NCBI RefSeq assembly: GCF_021390325.1
Contig: NZ_JAJUWU010000009.1
Span: 124,001-188,000 of the forward strand
From: Jiella avicenniae
Lineage (GTDB): Bacteria; Pseudomonadota; Alphaproteobacteria; Rhizobiales; Rhizobiaceae
Reading direction: 5' to 3'
DNA: 64,000 nt
Shown: in pieces, positions 9,724 to 19,769 of the stretch
How the letters are laid out: each line of letters opens with the position of its first letter
Position numbering within the stretch: the stretch's first letter is position 1
Program-made: the position numbers and the translations under genes
Notes under the pieces: model-generated
The model's database searches: none
What the model was told of the DNA's origin: nothing
The model's input: only the letters and a program-made list of their open reading frames with translations

Positions 9724-10995
9724 TCAGTAGCTCAGCCGGTCGATCATCGGCTTGGTGACGAGGCAGATGCCGGATTCGGTGCGCCGGAAGCGCTTGGCGT
9801 CGAGCTCGGGATCTTCGCCGATCACCAGTCCGTCGGGAATGACGACGCCCCGGTCGATGACGGCGTTCTTGATCCGGGCGCTGCGGCCGATGTGGCTGTG
9901 CGGCAGAGCCACGGCGTGGTCGAGATAGGAATAGGAGTGCACCCGGACACCGGTGAAGACCAGCGAGCGATTGAGCGCGCCGCCGGAGATGATGCAGTCG
10001 CCGGAGACGAGGGAGGAGATCGCCGTGCCGCGCCGCCCGTCCTCGTCATGGACGAACTTCGCCGGCGGGTTGATCTCGGCATAGGTCCAGATAGGCCAGT
10101 CGCGGTCGTAGATGTCGAGCGGCGGGACGATGTCGGTGAGGTCGATGTTGGCCTGCCAGTAGGCGTCGACGGTCCCGACGTCTCGCCAGTAGGCCTCGTG
10201 GTCCGGCTCCATCGCCGAGCGCACCACCGATCGGTTGAAGCGGTGGGCGACCGCCTTTCCGTGCCGCACGATGTGGGGGATGATGTCCTTGCCGAAGTCA
10301 CGCTGCGAGTTGGGATCGGAGGCGTCCCGGCGAAGCTGGTCCATCAGGAAGTTCGTCTCGAAGACGTAGATGCCCATCGAGGCGAGTGCCACGTCGGGAC
10401 GGCCGGGGATCGCCGGCGGATCCTTCGGCTTTTCGACGAACTCGGTGATCTCGTAGTCTTCGTCGACATGCATGACGCCGAAGCCGACCGCCTCCATGCG
10501 CGGCACTTCGAGGCAGCCCACCGTCACGTCCGCACCCGAGTCGACATGCTGCTGGAGCATGATCTCGTAGTCCATCTTGTAAATGTGGTCGCCAGCGAGG
10601 ACGACGATGTGCTTCGGCGCGTAGGACTCGATGATGTCGATGTTCTGGTAGACCGCGTCGGCCGTGCCGGCATACCACTGATCCTCCGAGACGCGCTGGC
10701 TGGCGGGGAGGATGTCGAAACTCTCGTTGCGACCGGGCCGCAGGAAGTTCCAGCCGTTCTGGAGATGCCGGATCAGGCTGTGAGCCTTGTACTGGGTGGC
10801 GACGCCGATGCGGCGGATGCCCGAATTGATCGCATTCGACAGCGCGAAGTCGATGATCCGGGTCTTGCCGCCGAAATAGACGGCGGGCTTGGCGCGGCTG
10901 TCGGTCAGTTCGAGCAGCCGGCTGCCGCGCCCCCCTGCCAGGACGTAAGCCATGGCATCGCGCGCCAGCGGTGCGAACGGTCGTGAATCTGCCAT
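9724..10995 (-). CDS. glgC: Glucose-1-phosphate adenylyltransferase
   Basis: This 423-aa enzyme makes ADP-glucose from ATP and glucose-1-phosphate, the committed and allosterically controlled step of glycogen synthesis. The pyrophosphorylase signature AGGRGSRL is at residues 20-27, with [11 protein letters not shown] following. The C-terminal left-handed beta-helix carries the hexapeptide-like repeats. The start is well supported by a strong GAGGGAGGGA Shine-Dalgarno just upstream of the ATG. It is the first gene of the glgC-glgA-pgm run, so a promoter should lie in the 402-bp gap before glgP. Confidence 0.96.
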   Translation of the reverse strand: MADSRPFAPLARDAMAYVLAGGRGSRLLELTDSRAKPAVYFGGKTRIIDFALSNAINSGIRRIGVATQYKAHSLIRHLQNGWNFLRPGRNESFDILPASQRVSEDQWYAGTADAVYQNIDIIESYAPKHIVVLAGDHIYKMDYEIMLQQHVDSGADVTVGCLEVPRMEAVGFGVMHVDEDYEITEFVEKPKDPPAIPGRPDVALASMGIYVFETNFLMDQLRRDASDPNSQRDFGKDIIPHIVRHGKAVAHRFNRSVVRSAMEPDHEAYWRDVGTVDAYWQANIDLTDIVPPLDIYDRDWPIWTYAEINPPAKFVHDEDGRRGTAISSLVSGDCIISGGALNRSLVFTGVRVHSYSYLDHAVALPHSHIGRSARIKNAVIDRGVVIPDGLVIGEDPELDAKRFRRTESGICLVTKPMIDRLSY

Positions 10996-11397
10996 TGTCC
11001 CTCCCTCGATGGCGAATCGCGCGCTCTCGGCGCGCTTCCTTTGCTGATCCCGGCCGCCAACGAGGGCGGCGGGAGGTTCGCCACGTCAACTCAGAGTGAA
11101 GATAGGGCGGCGAGAGTCAAGAAGCATAGGCCCCGGACGAAGGACTGCCGCCGCGCGCTTGTCGGGCCAAGGGTCCGTTCCCGTGCGTCGCGCCGCACCC
11201 GCCGACGGTCCGTGACGGGAAGGCCACCGAGGCACCGGCCCGCGCGGCGAGGTCCCGGGTCGCATCCCGCGGGCCGCTCGCCGCCGGCATCCGTCAGAAC
11301 GGGTTCGGACCACCACTCGAATGCCTTCGGCGCGTCGCCCGCAAGGTTCTTCGTCCCTGCGGGCGGTTTGCCGGGAAACGGGTCGGTGACGTCGCAA
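10996..11397. other. 402-bp gap at the usual position of glgB
   Basis: In related genomes the branching-enzyme gene glgB often sits between glgP and glgC. Here the interval is only 402 bp, and none of its six frames resembles GlgB. The sequence is GC-rich with no obvious promoter boxes, repeat or terminator. It must carry the start signals for glgC and the end of the pgi-glgP transcript. Confidence 0.5.
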
Positions 11398-13878
11398 TCA
11401 GACCTTGCCGGGTCCTGCCTGCCAGATGTCCCTGGCATATTCGCGGATCGAGCGGTCGGACGAGAACCATCCCATCCGGGCCGTATTGTGGATGGCCTTC
11501 GACTGCCACTCATTCTGGGTCAGGAACAAGCCGTCGAGGTTCCGCTGGGTGTTCCAGTAGGCCTCGAAATCGGCGCAGATCATCCACCAGTCGTTGTTGT
11601 AGAGATTGGAGACGAGGCTGTGATAGCGGGCCGGGCTTTCCGGCGCGAAGACGCCCGCGGAGATCGCATCGAGAGCTTCGCGCAAGAGCGGCGTCCGGTC
11701 GATGATCGAGCGGCCGCTGTGGGTCTCGCGCCGCCTCTGCGCGACCTCGTCTGCCGTCAGGCCGAAGATGAAGATGTTGTCCTCGCCGACATGATCGAGC
11801 ATCTCGACATTGGCGCCGTCGAGCGTGCCGATGGTCAGGGCACCGTTCAGCGCGAACTTCATGTTGCCGGTGCCGGAGGCTTCGAGCCCCGCCGTCGAGA
11901 TCTGCTCGGACAGGTCGGCCGCCGGCATGATGATCTCGGCGAGGCTGACATTGTAGTTCGGGATGAACACGATCTTCAGGAGATCGCGCACCGAAGGATC
12001 CGAATTGACGACCCGTGCGACGTCGTTGGCGAGATGGATGATCTCCTTTGCCTGCACGTAGCTCGGCGCCGCCTTGCCGGCGAAGATCTTGACCCGCGGC
12101 GTCCAGTCCTTCTCGGGATGGGCGCGGATCTGGTTGTAGAGGGCGATCGCCTCGATGATGTTGAGGAACTGGCGCTTGTATTCGTGGATGCGCTTGACCT
12201 GGATGTCGAAGATCGCGTCCGGGTCGATGGTGATGGCGAGCCGGTCGGAGATGAGATCGGCGAGCCTCGCCTTGTTCGCCCGCTTCATGGCGGCGAACCT
12301 CTCCCGGAAGGCCGCATCGCCCGCGAGCGTATCGGCATCTCCGAGCTTTTCGATGTCGTCGAGAAAGCCGGGCCCGATCGCTTCGGTCAAAAGGCCCGTC
12401 AGACCGGGATTGCATTCCATCAGCCAGCGCCGCGGGGTGACGCCGTTGGTCTTGTTCTGGATGCGGTCGGGATAGAGTTCGTGAAGGTTGCGGAACACCG
12501 TCTCCTTCATCAGTTCGGTGTGCAGCGCCGACACGCCGTTGACCGCGTGGCTGCCGACGAAGGCGAGCTGGCCCATGCGCACGCGCCGGCCGTTGCCTTC
12601 GTCGATCAGCGAGATCGCGGAGATCTGGCCACCGTCGAAGCCGGTCTGGGAAGCCTCGCGAATGATGTCGGCGTTGATCTGGTAGATGATCTGCATCTGG
12701 CGCGGCAGCAGCCGCTCGAAGAGGTTGATCGGCCAGTGCTCGAGCGCCTCGGGCAGCAGCGTATGGTTGGTGTAGCCGAAGGTCGCCCGGGTGATCTCCC
12801 AGGCCTTGCCCCATTCGTAGCCGTGGACGTCGACGAGGAGACGCATGAGCTCGGCCACCGACACGGCCGGGTGGGTGTCGTTGAGCTGGATCGCCACCTT
12901 GTCGGCGAGATTGTCGAGGCTTGCGTTCTCGCCGAGATGCCGGCGGATGATGTCCTGCAGCGAGGCGGCGGAGAAGAAGTATTCCTGCCTGAGGCGCAGT
13001 TCCTGGCCGGCCTGATGGGAATCGGCCGGATAGAGAACGCGGGTGATCGCCTCGGCCTTGTTGGATTCCACCAGGGCGCCGATGTGGTCACCGGAATTGA
13101 AGGCGTCGAGCAGGATCGGGTCGACGGCCTGGGCGCTCCACAGGCGCAGCGTGTTCACCTGTTCGCCGCGCCAGCCGACGATCGGCGTGTCGAAGGCGAC
13201 GGCGAGGACGCGCTCGGCCGGCCGCCAGACGTGGCGGGGCGGCTTGCCCGGCTCCTGTTGGGTGACGACCTTGCCGCCGAAACCGATCTCGTAGGTCGAA
13301 TCGCGCCGCTCGAACTCCCATGGATTGCCGTGCACGAGCCATGTCTCGGGCAGCTCGACTTGGGCGCCTTCGGCGATCTCCTGACGGAAGAAGCCGTGGA
13401 CGTAGCGGATGCCGTAGCCGACGCCTGGCACGCCGGTCGAGGCCATCGATTCCATGAAGCAGGCGGCAAGCCGGCCGAGACCGCCATTGCCGAGCGCGGC
13501 GTCCGGCTCGAGCAGCTCGACCATGTCGAGTTCGACGTTGTAGCGCTTCAGCGCCTCGCGGATCGGGCCCGTGAGCTGGAGATTGTTGATCGCGTCGCGC
13601 AGCAGCCGCCCGATCAGGAATTCCATCGACAGATAGTAGACCCGCTTGTCCTTGCTCTCGCGAATCTTGTCGGTCGAGCGGAACCAGTGATCGATGATCC
13701 GATCCCTCACGACCAGCGTCGTTGCCCGCAGCCAGTCGTATTTCCGCGCCTGCTCGGGGTGCTTGCAGATGGAATAGGTGAGCTTCTCGACGATCTGCCG
13801 GGCGAGCGTATCGGGGTCGTTCTGGCGCGGCTCGGGAACCTTCGCGCCGATCGGCTCGATCTTCGGTGTGGCTGACAT
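11398..13878 (-). CDS. glgP: Glycogen phosphorylase
   Basis: This 826-aa PLP enzyme releases glucose-1-phosphate from alpha-1,4-glucan. The PLP-lysine signature EASGTGNMKFALNGALTIG is present with the lysine at residue 674. The N-terminal segment (KRVYYLSMEFLIGRLL) and the GNGGLGRLAACF loop are canonical. The start at 13878 (MSATPK) follows AGGAA. Its ATG overlaps the pgi stop as TGATG, so translation is coupled to pgi. The same frame stays open far upstream through pgi, but that is a shadow in high-GC DNA and not a fusion. Length is normal for the family. Confidence 0.96.
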   Translation of the reverse strand: MSATPKIEPIGAKVPEPRQNDPDTLARQIVEKLTYSICKHPEQARKYDWLRATTLVVRDRIIDHWFRSTDKIRESKDKRVYYLSMEFLIGRLLRDAINNLQLTGPIREALKRYNVELDMVELLEPDAALGNGGLGRLAACFMESMASTGVPGVGYGIRYVHGFFRQEIAEGAQVELPETWLVHGNPWEFERRDSTYEIGFGGKVVTQQEPGKPPRHVWRPAERVLAVAFDTPIVGWRGEQVNTLRLWSAQAVDPILLDAFNSGDHIGALVESNKAEAITRVLYPADSHQAGQELRLRQEYFFSAASLQDIIRRHLGENASLDNLADKVAIQLNDTHPAVSVAELMRLLVDVHGYEWGKAWEITRATFGYTNHTLLPEALEHWPINLFERLLPRQMQIIYQINADIIREASQTGFDGGQISAISLIDEGNGRRVRMGQLAFVGSHAVNGVSALHTELMKETVFRNLHELYPDRIQNKTNGVTPRRWLMECNPGLTGLLTEAIGPGFLDDIEKLGDADTLAGDAAFRERFAAMKRANKARLADLISDRLAITIDPDAIFDIQVKRIHEYKRQFLNIIEAIALYNQIRAHPEKDWTPRVKIFAGKAAPSYVQAKEIIHLANDVARVVNSDPSVRDLLKIVFIPNYNVSLAEIIMPAADLSEQISTAGLEASGTGNMKFALNGALTIGTLDGANVEMLDHVGEDNIFIFGLTADEVAQRRRETHSGRSIIDRTPLLREALDAISAGVFAPESPARYHSLVSNLYNNDWWMICADFEAYWNTQRNLDGLFLTQNEWQSKAIHNTARMGWFSSDRSIREYARDIWQAGPGKV

Positions 13879-15530
13879 CAATGGTTCCTCATCGACTGGA
13901 TTGCTGCGACGAGCCCGCGGGTGGAGCCGTCCCGACCTTCGGCCGAGGCTTGCCCGGTGACGACCGGGACGAGATTGTTCGCCAATTCCTTGCCGAGTTC
14001 CACGCCCCATTGGTCGAAGGCGTTGATGCCGAACAGCTGTGCCTCGACGAAGACCCGGTGCTCGTAGAGCGCGATCAGCGCGCCGAGCGTCGCCGGATCG
14101 AGCTTGGAATAGAGGATGGTGACCGACGGACGATTGCCCGGAAACACCCGGTGGGGGGCGATGCGCTCGGCATCGGCGGGGGTGCGGCCGGCATCGAGAA
14201 GCTGGCGGCGCGCCTCCTCCAGCGTCCGGCCTTTCATCAGCGCCTCGCTCTGGGCGAGACAGTTGGCGAGGAGAAGGTCCTGGTGGACCGACATGTCGGT
14301 GCCCTCGTCGGCATTGGCGCCGAGCAGAAACTCGACCGGGATGACGTCCGTCCCCTGATGGATCAGCTGGAAGAAGGCGTGCTGGCCGTTGGTGCCGGGT
14401 TCGCCCCAGACCACCGGCCCGCTGATCGGAACCTCCTCGCCGTCGAGGCCGACGCGCTTGCCGTTCGATTCCATGTCGAGCTGCTGGAGATAGGCGGGGA
14501 AGCGGGCGAGCCGCTGGTCGTAGGGAATGATCGCCCGGGTCGGATGGCCCATCAGCGCCCGGTGCCAGTAGCCGACGAGGCCGAGGAGGACGGGAAGGTT
14601 CTCTTCGAGCGGCGCGGTCTTGAAGTGCTGGTCGATCTCGCGGGCGCCGGCGAGGAACTCCCGGAAGTTCTCCGGGCCGATCGCCAGCATCAGCGGCAGG
14701 CCGATCGCCGACCAGATCGAATAGCGGCCGCCGACCCATTCCCAGAAGCCGAAGGTCCGCTCCGAACCGATGCCGAAGGCGTCGACCTTGTCGAGGGCGG
14801 TCGAGACGGCGGCGAAGTGATCGCCCACCGCCGCTTCGCCGAGGGTCGCGACGATCCACCGCCGGGCCGTCGCGGCGTTGGTCATGGTCTCGATCGTGGT
14901 GAAGGTCTTCGAGGCGATGACGAACAGCGTCGTCTTCGGCTCCAGCCCCTTCAGCGTGTCGGCCATGTGGGCGCCGTCGACATTCGACACGAAATGGGTG
15001 CGCGGGCCGTCGTGATAGGGGGCGAGGGCAAGCGTCGCCATCACCGGGCCGAGATCGGAGCCGCCGATGCCGATATTGACGACGTCGGTGATCAGGTCGC
15101 CATCGGAACCGAGAATCTCGCCGTTGCGGACCTTGGTCGCAAAGTTCGACATCGCGGTCAGGACGCCCATCACCTCGGCGCTGACCGGATCGCCGTCGGC
15201 GCGGTAGGCATCCGCAGGCTGGGCCCGGAGCGCCATGTGAAGCACCGAGCGATTCTCGGTGACGTTGATGCGGGCGCCGGAAAACATCGCGTCGCGTTTC
15301 TGTTCGACCTGGCGGTCGCGCGCCAGATCGAACAGCGCCGATCGCGTTTCCGCGTCGATGGCGGTCTTGGAATAGTCGAGCAGCAGGCCGCCGGCTCCGG
15401 CGGAGAACTCGGCGAAACGATCGGGACTTTGGACGAACAGCTCCCGGATGCCGACCGTGCGCGCGGCGTCGGCTCGCCGGGTCAATGCGGCGAGGTTCGC
15501 GGAAGGCTGGGGGGGGCGGGTCGAGCTCAT
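13878..15530 (-). CDS. pgi: Glucose-6-phosphate isomerase
   Basis: This enzyme of about 550 aa interconverts glucose-6-phosphate and fructose-6-phosphate. Family signatures are present: the sugar-binding GIGGSDLGP segment, the active-site [18 protein letters not shown], and the C-terminal [12 protein letters not shown] with its lysine at residue 514. I place the start at 15530 (MSSTRPP), which gives the usual family length. In-frame ATGs at 15593 and just upstream are also possible, and the Shine-Dalgarno evidence is weak for all of them. The stop overlaps the glgP start (TGATG). Together the pair channels glycogen breakdown and gluconeogenic carbon to hexose phosphates. Confidence 0.95.
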   Translation of the reverse strand: MSSTRPPQPSANLAALTRRADAARTVGIRELFVQSPDRFAEFSAGAGGLLLDYSKTAIDAETRSALFDLARDRQVEQKRDAMFSGARINVTENRSVLHMALRAQPADAYRADGDPVSAEVMGVLTAMSNFATKVRNGEILGSDGDLITDVVNIGIGGSDLGPVMATLALAPYHDGPRTHFVSNVDGAHMADTLKGLEPKTTLFVIASKTFTTIETMTNAATARRWIVATLGEAAVGDHFAAVSTALDKVDAFGIGSERTFGFWEWVGGRYSIWSAIGLPLMLAIGPENFREFLAGAREIDQHFKTAPLEENLPVLLGLVGYWHRALMGHPTRAIIPYDQRLARFPAYLQQLDMESNGKRVGLDGEEVPISGPVVWGEPGTNGQHAFFQLIHQGTDVIPVEFLLGANADEGTDMSVHQDLLLANCLAQSEALMKGRTLEEARRQLLDAGRTPADAERIAPHRVFPGNRPSVTILYSKLDPATLGALIALYEHRVFVEAQLFGINAFDQWGVELGKELANNLVPVVTGQASAEGRDGSTRGLVAAIQSMRNH

Positions 15531-15820
15531 GCGACGTTCCATTTGCTTGTCGATCGGTCCGGCCGAGACCTCGGCGGACACCGGATGCGGCATTTCCCGA
15601 CGTCGACCTTGGGTTTATGCCGTGAGAATAGGCAGCCGGCAAGTCTGCCAAAGAACTAGACGAGGCTTACCATCTGCTCGCCTTGCGGTTGCCGCGGATC
15701 GAACGCTCTGGCGGACGTGCGTGTGGTGCCGGCTGATATGCCGTGGCGACCAACCGACGACGACGACGACGCAGGCAGACCCCCGAACTCCGAGGCCGCG
15801 GCATCCGATCCGTTCGCCAT

Positions 15821-17179
15821 TCAGTCTATCGTCACGGTCTTGGCGTTCATGAAGGCGTGGATGCCCTCTCTCGACAACTCCCGCCCGTAGCCCGAGCGCT
15901 TGACGCCGCCGAAGGGAAGCCGCGGATCCGAGGCGGTCATCCGGTTGACATGGGTGCCCCCGGTGTCGAGGTCGCGGACGAAGCGTTCGATCTCGCCCGC
16001 CTCGTTCGTCCAGACGGACCCGCCGAGGCCGAAGTCGGAGTCGTTGGAAAGTTCGATCGCTTCGTCGATCGAGGCGACCTTGAAAAAGATCGCACACGGG
16101 CCGAACAGCTCCTCGCGATAGGCCGGGGCCTCCTTGCCGACGTTTTCGAGCATCGAAGGTTTGAAGTAGAAGCCCTTGCCCTCGATCGCGCCGCCCGTCG
16201 TCAACGCCGCGCCCGCCTCGACCGACCGCTCGATCTGGTCGGTCAGATCGTCGACGCCGGACTTCATCGCGACGGGGCCGAGATCCGTCGTCTCGTCCAT
16301 CGGGTCGCCGATGGTCATCGCCTCGAGCTTTTCCCGGTAGCGGGCGGTATAGTCGTCATAGACGTCGGCGTGGACGATGAAGCGCTTGGCGGCGATGCAG
16401 CTCTGGCCGTTGTTCTGCATCCTCGCCGTGACGCCGACGTCGACTGCCTTGCCGATGTCGGCCGAGGGCATGACGATGAACGGGTCGGAGCCGCCGAGTT
16501 CGAGCACCGTCGTCTTGATCTCGGACCCCGCCGTCGCTGCGACGGACGCGCCGGCCGCCTCGCTACCGGTCAGGGTCGCGGCGCGCACCCGGCGATCGCG
16601 CAGGATCGGCTCGACCCTCTTCGACGAGATCAGCAGCGTCTGGAAGACGCCTTGCGGCGCGTCGGCTTCGAGCAGCACGTTCTCGATCTCGAGCGCGCAC
16701 TGGCTGACGTTCGAGGCGTGCTTCAAAAGGCCGACATTGCCGGCCATCAGAGCCGGCGCGATGAAGCGGAAGCACTGCCAATACGGAAAATTCCAGGGCA
16801 TCACCGCCAGCACCGGGCCGATCGGCAGATAGGCGACGTAGTTCTTCGAGCCGGGACCTGAGCGTTCGTCGTCGGCGATCATCGCCTCGCCGTGCTCGGC
16901 GTAGTAGCGGCAGGCAGCCGCGCATTTCTCCACCTCGGCGACGGCCTCTTTCAGGCGCTTGCCCATTTCCAGCGTGGCGATCCGGCCAAGGTCGTGCTTG
17001 CGCCTTTCGAGGACGTCGGCGGTCCGGCTCAGAAGCTCGGCGCGCCGGCTGAAGGGCGTCCGCCGCCAATCCCGAAAGGCGATCTCGGCATTTTCCAGCG
17101 CTCTTTCGACGACGTCCTCGCCGTGCTCCGCGAAATCCTCGATGACGTCGCCCGTCGCGGGGTTGATGCTTTTCGGCAT
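15821..17179 (-). CDS. NAD(P)-dependent aldehyde dehydrogenase, succinate-semialdehyde type (Sad/YneI-like)
   Basis: This 452-aa enzyme oxidises an aldehyde to its acid. The active-site cysteine is C261 ([12 protein letters not shown]) and the general base is E227 (LELGGSDPF). The cofactor loop MPWNFPYWQ and the substrate-pocket pattern follow the E. coli Sad (YneI) succinate-semialdehyde dehydrogenase closely over their length. No GABA transaminase or transporter lies beside it, so the physiological substrate is uncertain. It is on the same strand as the glg block but begins a separate cluster, with 290 bp to pgi. Confidence 0.88.
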   Translation of the reverse strand: MPKSINPATGDVIEDFAEHGEDVVERALENAEIAFRDWRRTPFSRRAELLSRTADVLERRKHDLGRIATLEMGKRLKEAVAEVEKCAAACRYYAEHGEAMIADDERSGPGSKNYVAYLPIGPVLAVMPWNFPYWQCFRFIAPALMAGNVGLLKHASNVSQCALEIENVLLEADAPQGVFQTLLISSKRVEPILRDRRVRAATLTGSEAAGASVAATAGSEIKTTVLELGGSDPFIVMPSADIGKAVDVGVTARMQNNGQSCIAAKRFIVHADVYDDYTARYREKLEAMTIGDPMDETTDLGPVAMKSGVDDLTDQIERSVEAGAALTTGGAIEGKGFYFKPSMLENVGKEAPAYREELFGPCAIFFKVASIDEAIELSNDSDFGLGGSVWTNEAGEIERFVRDLDTGGTHVNRMTASDPRLPFGGVKRSGYGRELSREGIHAFMNAKTVTID

Positions 17180-17332
17180 GATTGCTGTCCCGTCGCCATT
17201 TCCGAGCGGCCCTTTGCGGCCGCACGTCCGGCAAGTTAGGGTGCATCGACCGGTGAGAAAGACGGAGCCCTGCGAGAAAGGCGAGAAGGCGGAACGGCAA
17301 CCGCCGTTTCAATCACGGGTTCCGGGGAGAAA

Positions 17333-17572
17333 TCAGTGCCGTCCGGAGGCGAGCCTGTCGGCGGCGCCCTTCAGCGATTTGACTGCAGCTTCGAGTGCAG
17401 CCGGGTCGGCTTCTTCGGAGATCCCGCGCTCGAGCTGAGAGAGCCATGCCTCGATCGCCATCTGCTTCTGGGTTTCAGACAGCCTGTCGTCCGCCAGCAA
17501 TTCGTCCGCAGATCGGTATGTGCCGTGCTGGGGGTGATCGTAGTAGGCTGCGGGCGGAAGCGAAGTCGGCAT
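17333..17572 (-). CDS. 79-aa conserved small protein, paralogue 1
   Basis: This soluble 79-residue protein has no signal peptide or membrane segment. It shares the frame HPxHGxY...LxDDRLxxxxK...W...L and a C-terminal SLxxAAxxLAxG with the protein encoded 300 bp further on, and both are exactly 79 aa when started at ATG. I chose the ATG at 17572, preceded by AGAAAGA, over an upstream GTG at 17593. It is acidic and predicted helical. No function is known to me. Tandem placement suggests a local duplication with strong divergence. Confidence 0.7.
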   Translation of the reverse strand: MPTSLPPAAYYDHPQHGTYRSADELLADDRLSETQKQMAIEAWLSQLERGISEEADPAALEAAVKSLKGAADRLASGRH

Positions 17573-17872
17573 GGTCTGTCTTTCTAACCCCACGGTCCTT
17601 CACTATGTCCGCCCGCTGCCCAGGAGACGTTTCGGCGCAACTCGGCGCGGCTTACCAGTCTATGGATTTCATCTAGGCAGCAACGTATGACGAAACCTTG
17701 TGCCAAATTGCCGCATCACTTCGTCGTTCGGTCTTGACCGCCGTCTGCGACACAGTCCTTCGAGCGAAAACATCTGCTCGAATCCGACACGCCGATTCCC
17801 AACTGTTTTGTCTGATCTGTCGGGAACGAAATTGTCGGCGATCGCCATGGCTGCGACCATGGGATGACCGAG

Positions 17873-18112
17873 TCAGATCTTGCCGGCGGCAAGTTTGGCT
17901 GCGGCGTCGTCGAGCGACTGGTTGGTGTTCTCTGCCTGAGGCGCGTCCGGGTCGTTCCGCAAGATATGCTTCAGAGACGAGCGCCACTCGTCCAGTACCG
18001 TGCGCTTTTCGTTGTCCGTGAGGCGATCATCGTTCAAGACCGCTTCGGGATTGTCGTAGTCTCCATGCGTCGGATGCGTGAAGCGCGCGTGTTTCATCGC
18101 CTCGGTTGCCAT
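17873..18112 (-). CDS. 79-aa conserved small protein, paralogue 2
   Basis: This 79-residue paralogue of the preceding protein reads MATEAMKHARFTHPTHGDYD at its start and keeps the DDRL, K and W positions. It is charged and helical with no cysteines. The gap to paralogue 1 (17573-17872) holds no convincing gene. It does contain a perfect 7-bp inverted repeat, TTCGAGC/GCTCGAA, with a 10-nt spacer at 17759-17782, which could be a regulatory site for paralogue 1. The upstream gap of 152 bp before allA makes an independent promoter likely. Confidence 0.72.
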   Translation of the reverse strand: MATEAMKHARFTHPTHGDYDNPEAVLNDDRLTDNEKRTVLDEWRSSLKHILRNDPDAPQAENTNQSLDDAAAKLAAGKI

Positions 18113-18264
18113 GGGTGTCCTCCTTCGTTCTTGCCGATGCTTGTGCGTGCCCGATCACTTGGGCGGCAAAACATTGAACGCACAAGCTTATAGGCCTATA
18201 ACGAACGAACGGGGCGATGGTTTCGGCTTTCTGCCACGGGGGTGCGAAGCGACGCGGCGCGCGG

Positions 18265-18750
18265 TCAGATCTCCACCCGCACGGGGGTTTCGAGCCGGAA
18301 TTCCTCCAGATTGTCGTCGCCGGCGCGGTCGACCACCAGAAAATCCGACATTTCCTCCAGCGCCAGCAACGGATGATGCCAGACGGATCGGGCATAGTTC
18401 ACGCCTTGGTCTCCACTGGCCAGAAACGCGTGGATCTCGCCCGGGCGGCCGGCATCGTCGCTGGCCACCACGACCAGCCATGGCCGGCCGGAGAGCGGAT
18501 GGAAAGCCTGGCTGGCGAGAGGATGGCGCTCGAACATCGTGACGTCGAGCGGCAGGCTCCGCGGCTTCGCCCGGAAGATCGCTATTCCCGGACGGCCCGT
18601 ATCGGGCGCGACGTCGACCCTGGCGAGGTCGTTATAGCGCGTCGCCATGCCGGCGTTGATGACCAGTTCCTCGGCGCCTGCAGTCTCCAGCACCTCTCCG
18701 AACGGAGCGAAGGCGGCCTTGGTCAATGGCTGGGGGCGAACGACCCGCAT
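18265..18750 (-). CDS. allA: Ureidoglycolate lyase
   Basis: This 161-aa cupin-fold enzyme splits ureidoglycolate into glyoxylate and urea, the last step of the pathway encoded here. It begins [18 protein letters not shown], and family-typical segments ([17 protein letters not shown], and [16 protein letters not shown] with its histidines) are visible. Length matches AllA. Its ATG overlaps the allantoicase stop as TGATG, so it is translationally coupled as the third gene of the operon. Identity is well supported by family pattern and context. Confidence 0.92.
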   Translation of the reverse strand: MRVVRPQPLTKAAFAPFGEVLETAGAEELVINAGMATRYNDLARVDVAPDTGRPGIAIFRAKPRSLPLDVTMFERHPLASQAFHPLSGRPWLVVVASDDAGRPGEIHAFLASGDQGVNYARSVWHHPLLALEEMSDFLVVDRAGDDNLEEFRLETPVRVEI

Positions 18751-19769
18751 CAGGCCTTCTTCCCGTAGAGCCGCAGCCGCGAGACGCCGCCGTCCGGGAA
18801 GATGTCGAGCCGCACATGGGTGGCCGGCCGATCGAGCGGCGCGGCAGTGAACTTTTCGACGTGGTGGGCCTTCAGCTTTGCCTCCTCGACGATCGCCGGC
18901 CAGGAGCGGCTCGCCGCATCGATCGCTTCGAGCGTCGTCTCGTCGCCGAGCCGGCCGGCGCGCAAGGAAAAGCGGTCCGGAAAATTGCCCTTGAAGTGGT
19001 TGGTGTCGATGGCGATGCGTTCGATCCGGCCGGCGGTCCCGAGCTTCAGAACGCACCAGTCGTTGCCGGGAACCCGGCGGCGCGCCGTCTCCCAGCCGTC
19101 GGCCATCACCGGCGCCCGGCCCGGTGCCAGCATGTTGGCGGGATGGCCGTAATGGGCGTCGTTCCAGGCGACGGCGGTGCCGCCGTTTTCCATCGCCGCG
19201 AGATCGACGGTCTCGTCCGGCGAAACGAGGCCCCAGTCCTTTTCGATGGTGCCGTAGACGCGCAGGCGCGCAACGCCGCCATCGGGGAAGATGTGCAGCT
19301 TCAGCCAGCGGACCGGCCGGTCGTCCTCGATGGCGAAGAGGTTGTGGCCGTCGCCGTTGAGAGCGGAGCGAGGCACGAAGGCGTACCAGTCGGCGTCGCC
19401 CGGCTCACCCGCCGTGTCGGCGGCCTCGATCATCGCTTCCGGCGGATAGTTGCCGGTGAAGAACGAGGTGTCGACGTCGACCGCCACGATCCGGCCGCGC
19501 TGGCCGAGGCGGATGACGGCATGATCGTGGCCGGTGGTTCGCTTGCGGCGGGACTCCCATCCGTCCATCCACTTGCCATGGTCGTCGAACCGGTCGGGAT
19601 AGAAGACCGGCGGCGCCGGATCGATCATCCGGGACTTGTCGGCGAAGAAGTCGTCGGTGGCGAAGGTGACCTCGGTGCCGAGCCGCGGCTGGGCGAGGTC
19701 GATGGCGCGGCGCGTGAGCTCCTCGGCCTCGGGGAGGGGCCTGGCGGTCAGAAAGCGTTCGGAACTCAT
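18750..19769 (-). CDS. alc: Allantoicase
   Basis: This 339-aa enzyme hydrolyses allantoate to ureidoglycolate and urea. It consists of two similar jelly-roll halves (about residues 20-175 and 185-335), each with the pattern [11 protein letters not shown] or [11 protein letters not shown], then [10 protein letters not shown] or [10 protein letters not shown], and an FPDGGVxRLRxYG end. These are the tandem allantoicase repeats. It overlaps puuE-uraD by 4 bp (ATGA) and allA by 1 bp (TGATG). It feeds AllA directly. The start at 19769 (MSSERFL) is fixed by the overlap. Confidence 0.94.
   Translation of the reverse strand: MSSERFLTARPLPEAEELTRRAIDLAQPRLGTEVTFATDDFFADKSRMIDPAPPVFYPDRFDDHGKWMDGWESRRKRTTGHDHAVIRLGQRGRIVAVDVDTSFFTGNYPPEAMIEAADTAGEPGDADWYAFVPRSALNGDGHNLFAIEDDRPVRWLKLHIFPDGGVARLRVYGTIEKDWGLVSPDETVDLAAMENGGTAVAWNDAHYGHPANMLAPGRAPVMADGWETARRRVPGNDWCVLKLGTAGRIERIAIDTNHFKGNFPDRFSLRAGRLGDETTLEAIDAASRSWPAIVEEAKLKAHHVEKFTAAPLDRPATHVRLDIFPDGGVSRLRLYGKKA

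Noticed and set aside
11398-15651. A single 1417-codon frame that would fuse extra sequence to the N terminus of glycogen phosphorylase
   Set aside because: The part upstream of 13878 lies out of frame over pgi and is arginine/proline-rich noise. The TGATG junction and AGGAA site show that glgP starts at 13878.
17669-17860. A 63-aa minus-strand frame just after the second 79-aa gene
   Set aside because: There is no ribosome binding site and no recognisable domain, and codon use is irregular. It is probably chance in a non-coding gap.
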